Source: an uncultured Clostridia bacterium (lineage in GTDB: Bacteria; Bacillota; Clostridia; Oscillospirales; Ruminococcaceae). Taken from it: DNA of 5,129 bases. Every line of letters starts with the position of its first letter. Positions within the stretch are counted from its first letter, which is position 1. A model generated the notes under the pieces. That model was not told where the DNA came from. It worked only from the letters and a program-made list of their open reading frames with translations, and searched no databases. The stretch covers positions 1-5,129 of the forward strand of contig CAMVBT010000201.1 in assembly GCA_947165805.1 (NCBI GenBank), given 5' to 3'. The position numbers were made by a program, and so were the translations under genes. Below, piece after piece: positions 4,598-5,129 of this stretch.

Positions 4598-4604
4598 AAG
4601 GAAG
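4598..4604 (+). promoter_or_regulatory. Ribosome binding site that fixes a TTG start
   Basis: AAGGAAG lies 7 nt before TTG at 4612, the best spacing available. The ATG at 4607 is only 2 nt away and stops after two codons (ATG AAT TGA). The in-frame ATG at 4621 is 16 nt away. Confidence 0.7.
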
Positions 4605-4611
4605 CGATGAA

Positions 4612-5129
4612 TTGAAAACGATGCTCAACGACAGAACGCTGTCGTACATAAGATTCAATGAGGACCATATAAAGAAAAGCGAGCTTGAAGCCTACGTCAA
4701 GGCCGTGAAGATGTGCGGCGCCGACTATATCGAGATCGGGACCGCCGCCGCGAAGCTGTTGGACGCGGACGACTACTCCGAACAGTACATACTCAATGTC
4801 CGCAGCCCTTACGACCTCGGGTTCTGCGCGGTGATGAGGTTCGCTTATGTCACCATACCGTTCGCCCACGCGGAATGGACGGAGAAAGTGCCGGACGACC
4901 AGCCTGTTATCATCGAGACTCCCGTTGACGAATACAGCGCCATACCGATACTGCTGTTCCTGCGCAGGTTCACCTTTATGAAGCGCGTAGCGGCAGTTCG
5001 CCTGACAGGGATAATGGGCGACAGCGCGGAAGCGCTGGTGAAATGGTGCCGCAAAAACTACTTCACACCTGTGGATATTTGCCCGCTCAACACGATGCTG
5101 ACCGGCGCTTCTGACGCGGTCACTGTCTC
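4612..5129 (+). CDS. Divergent DRE-TIM (homocitrate synthase/HMGL-like) protein, N-terminal 172 residues, cut by window edge
   Basis: Begins at TTG 4612, chosen by its ribosome site, and is open to the right edge. The start MLNDRTLSYI (4-13), followed by a helix and GADYIEIG (36-43), resembles the first two strands of the DRE-TIM barrel family (isopropylmalate synthase, homocitrate synthase NifV, HMG-CoA lyase). Family members there have DTTLRDG. VDICPLNTMLTGASDAVTV (about 153-171) resembles the later family stretch with CPxN and an Ala-rich helix. In DTTLRDG the Arg and the following Asp/Glu are catalytic and metal-binding; here the matching residues are Ser and Tyr, so ordinary acyl-CoA condensation looks unlikely. 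The likeness is from short motifs by eye, so the assignment is tentative; another TIM-barrel family is possible. The gene has its own promoter (4548-4576). Confidence 0.5.
   Translation, partial: MKTMLNDRTLSYIRFNEDHIKKSELEAYVKAVKMCGADYIEIGTAAAKLLDADDYSEQYILNVRSPYDLGFCAVMRFAYVTIPFAHAEWTEKVPDDQPVIIETPVDEYSAIPILLFLRRFTFMKRVAAVRLTGIMGDSAEALVKWCRKNYFTPVDICPLNTMLTGASDAVTV

Overview
The window looks like a chromosomal segment of a gut-type clostridial Firmicute, probably close to Ruminococcus/Oscillospiraceae. The reasons are Shine-Dalgarno-led genes, housekeeping promoters of the TTGAnn-17-TATAAT type (often with a TG one base upstream of the -10), a Bacillus EndoA-like MazF, a clostridial 2[4Fe-4S] ferredoxin, an AmyE-like secreted alpha-amylase, and a small surface protein ending in an NPHTG sorting signal. 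The placement is inferred from gene content; no marker gene is present.

Left part (1-1653). A minus-strand operon reads from a good promoter at 1468-1496: an RsbW-like anti-sigma kinase, then an RsbV/SpoIIAA-like STAS antagonist, then, after only 8 nt, a lipoprotein alpha-amylase (GH13) that runs off the left edge. The two regulators form a complete partner-switch pair, but no sigma factor or phosphatase is in view. Divergently, mazF (ndoA-like RNase toxin) starts at 1654 with no antitoxin gene beside it.

Middle (1993-2368). mazF (+) and a small ferredoxin gene (-) converge on a repeat-dense stretch. Each gene's 3' end carries a copy of the same element: a GC-rich hairpin followed by a body beginning GCGAATCCGTATG. 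The mazF copy supplies the last 15 codons of that gene and is followed by a second tandem unit, 66 bp on, whose hairpin stem differs by a compensatory base-pair change. The ferredoxin copy begins 10 bp after its stop codon. Inside lies a further pair of inverted arms and a bidirectional terminator. This is the most unusual part of the window.

Right part (2540-5129). The ferredoxin, a lipoprotein membrane-fusion/efflux adaptor, and a secreted sortase-anchored protein are three minus-strand single-gene units, each with its own clear promoter. The surface-protein terminator is interlocked with the adaptor's promoter. Divergent from the surface protein, a plus-strand gene with a TTG start runs off the right edge. 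It resembles a DRE-TIM (homocitrate synthase/HMGL-like) enzyme whose usual catalytic Arg-Asp/Glu motif is replaced.

Every intergenic interval longer than about 100 bases is accounted for by promoters, terminators or repeats, except about 2613-2721, where I see nothing convincing.
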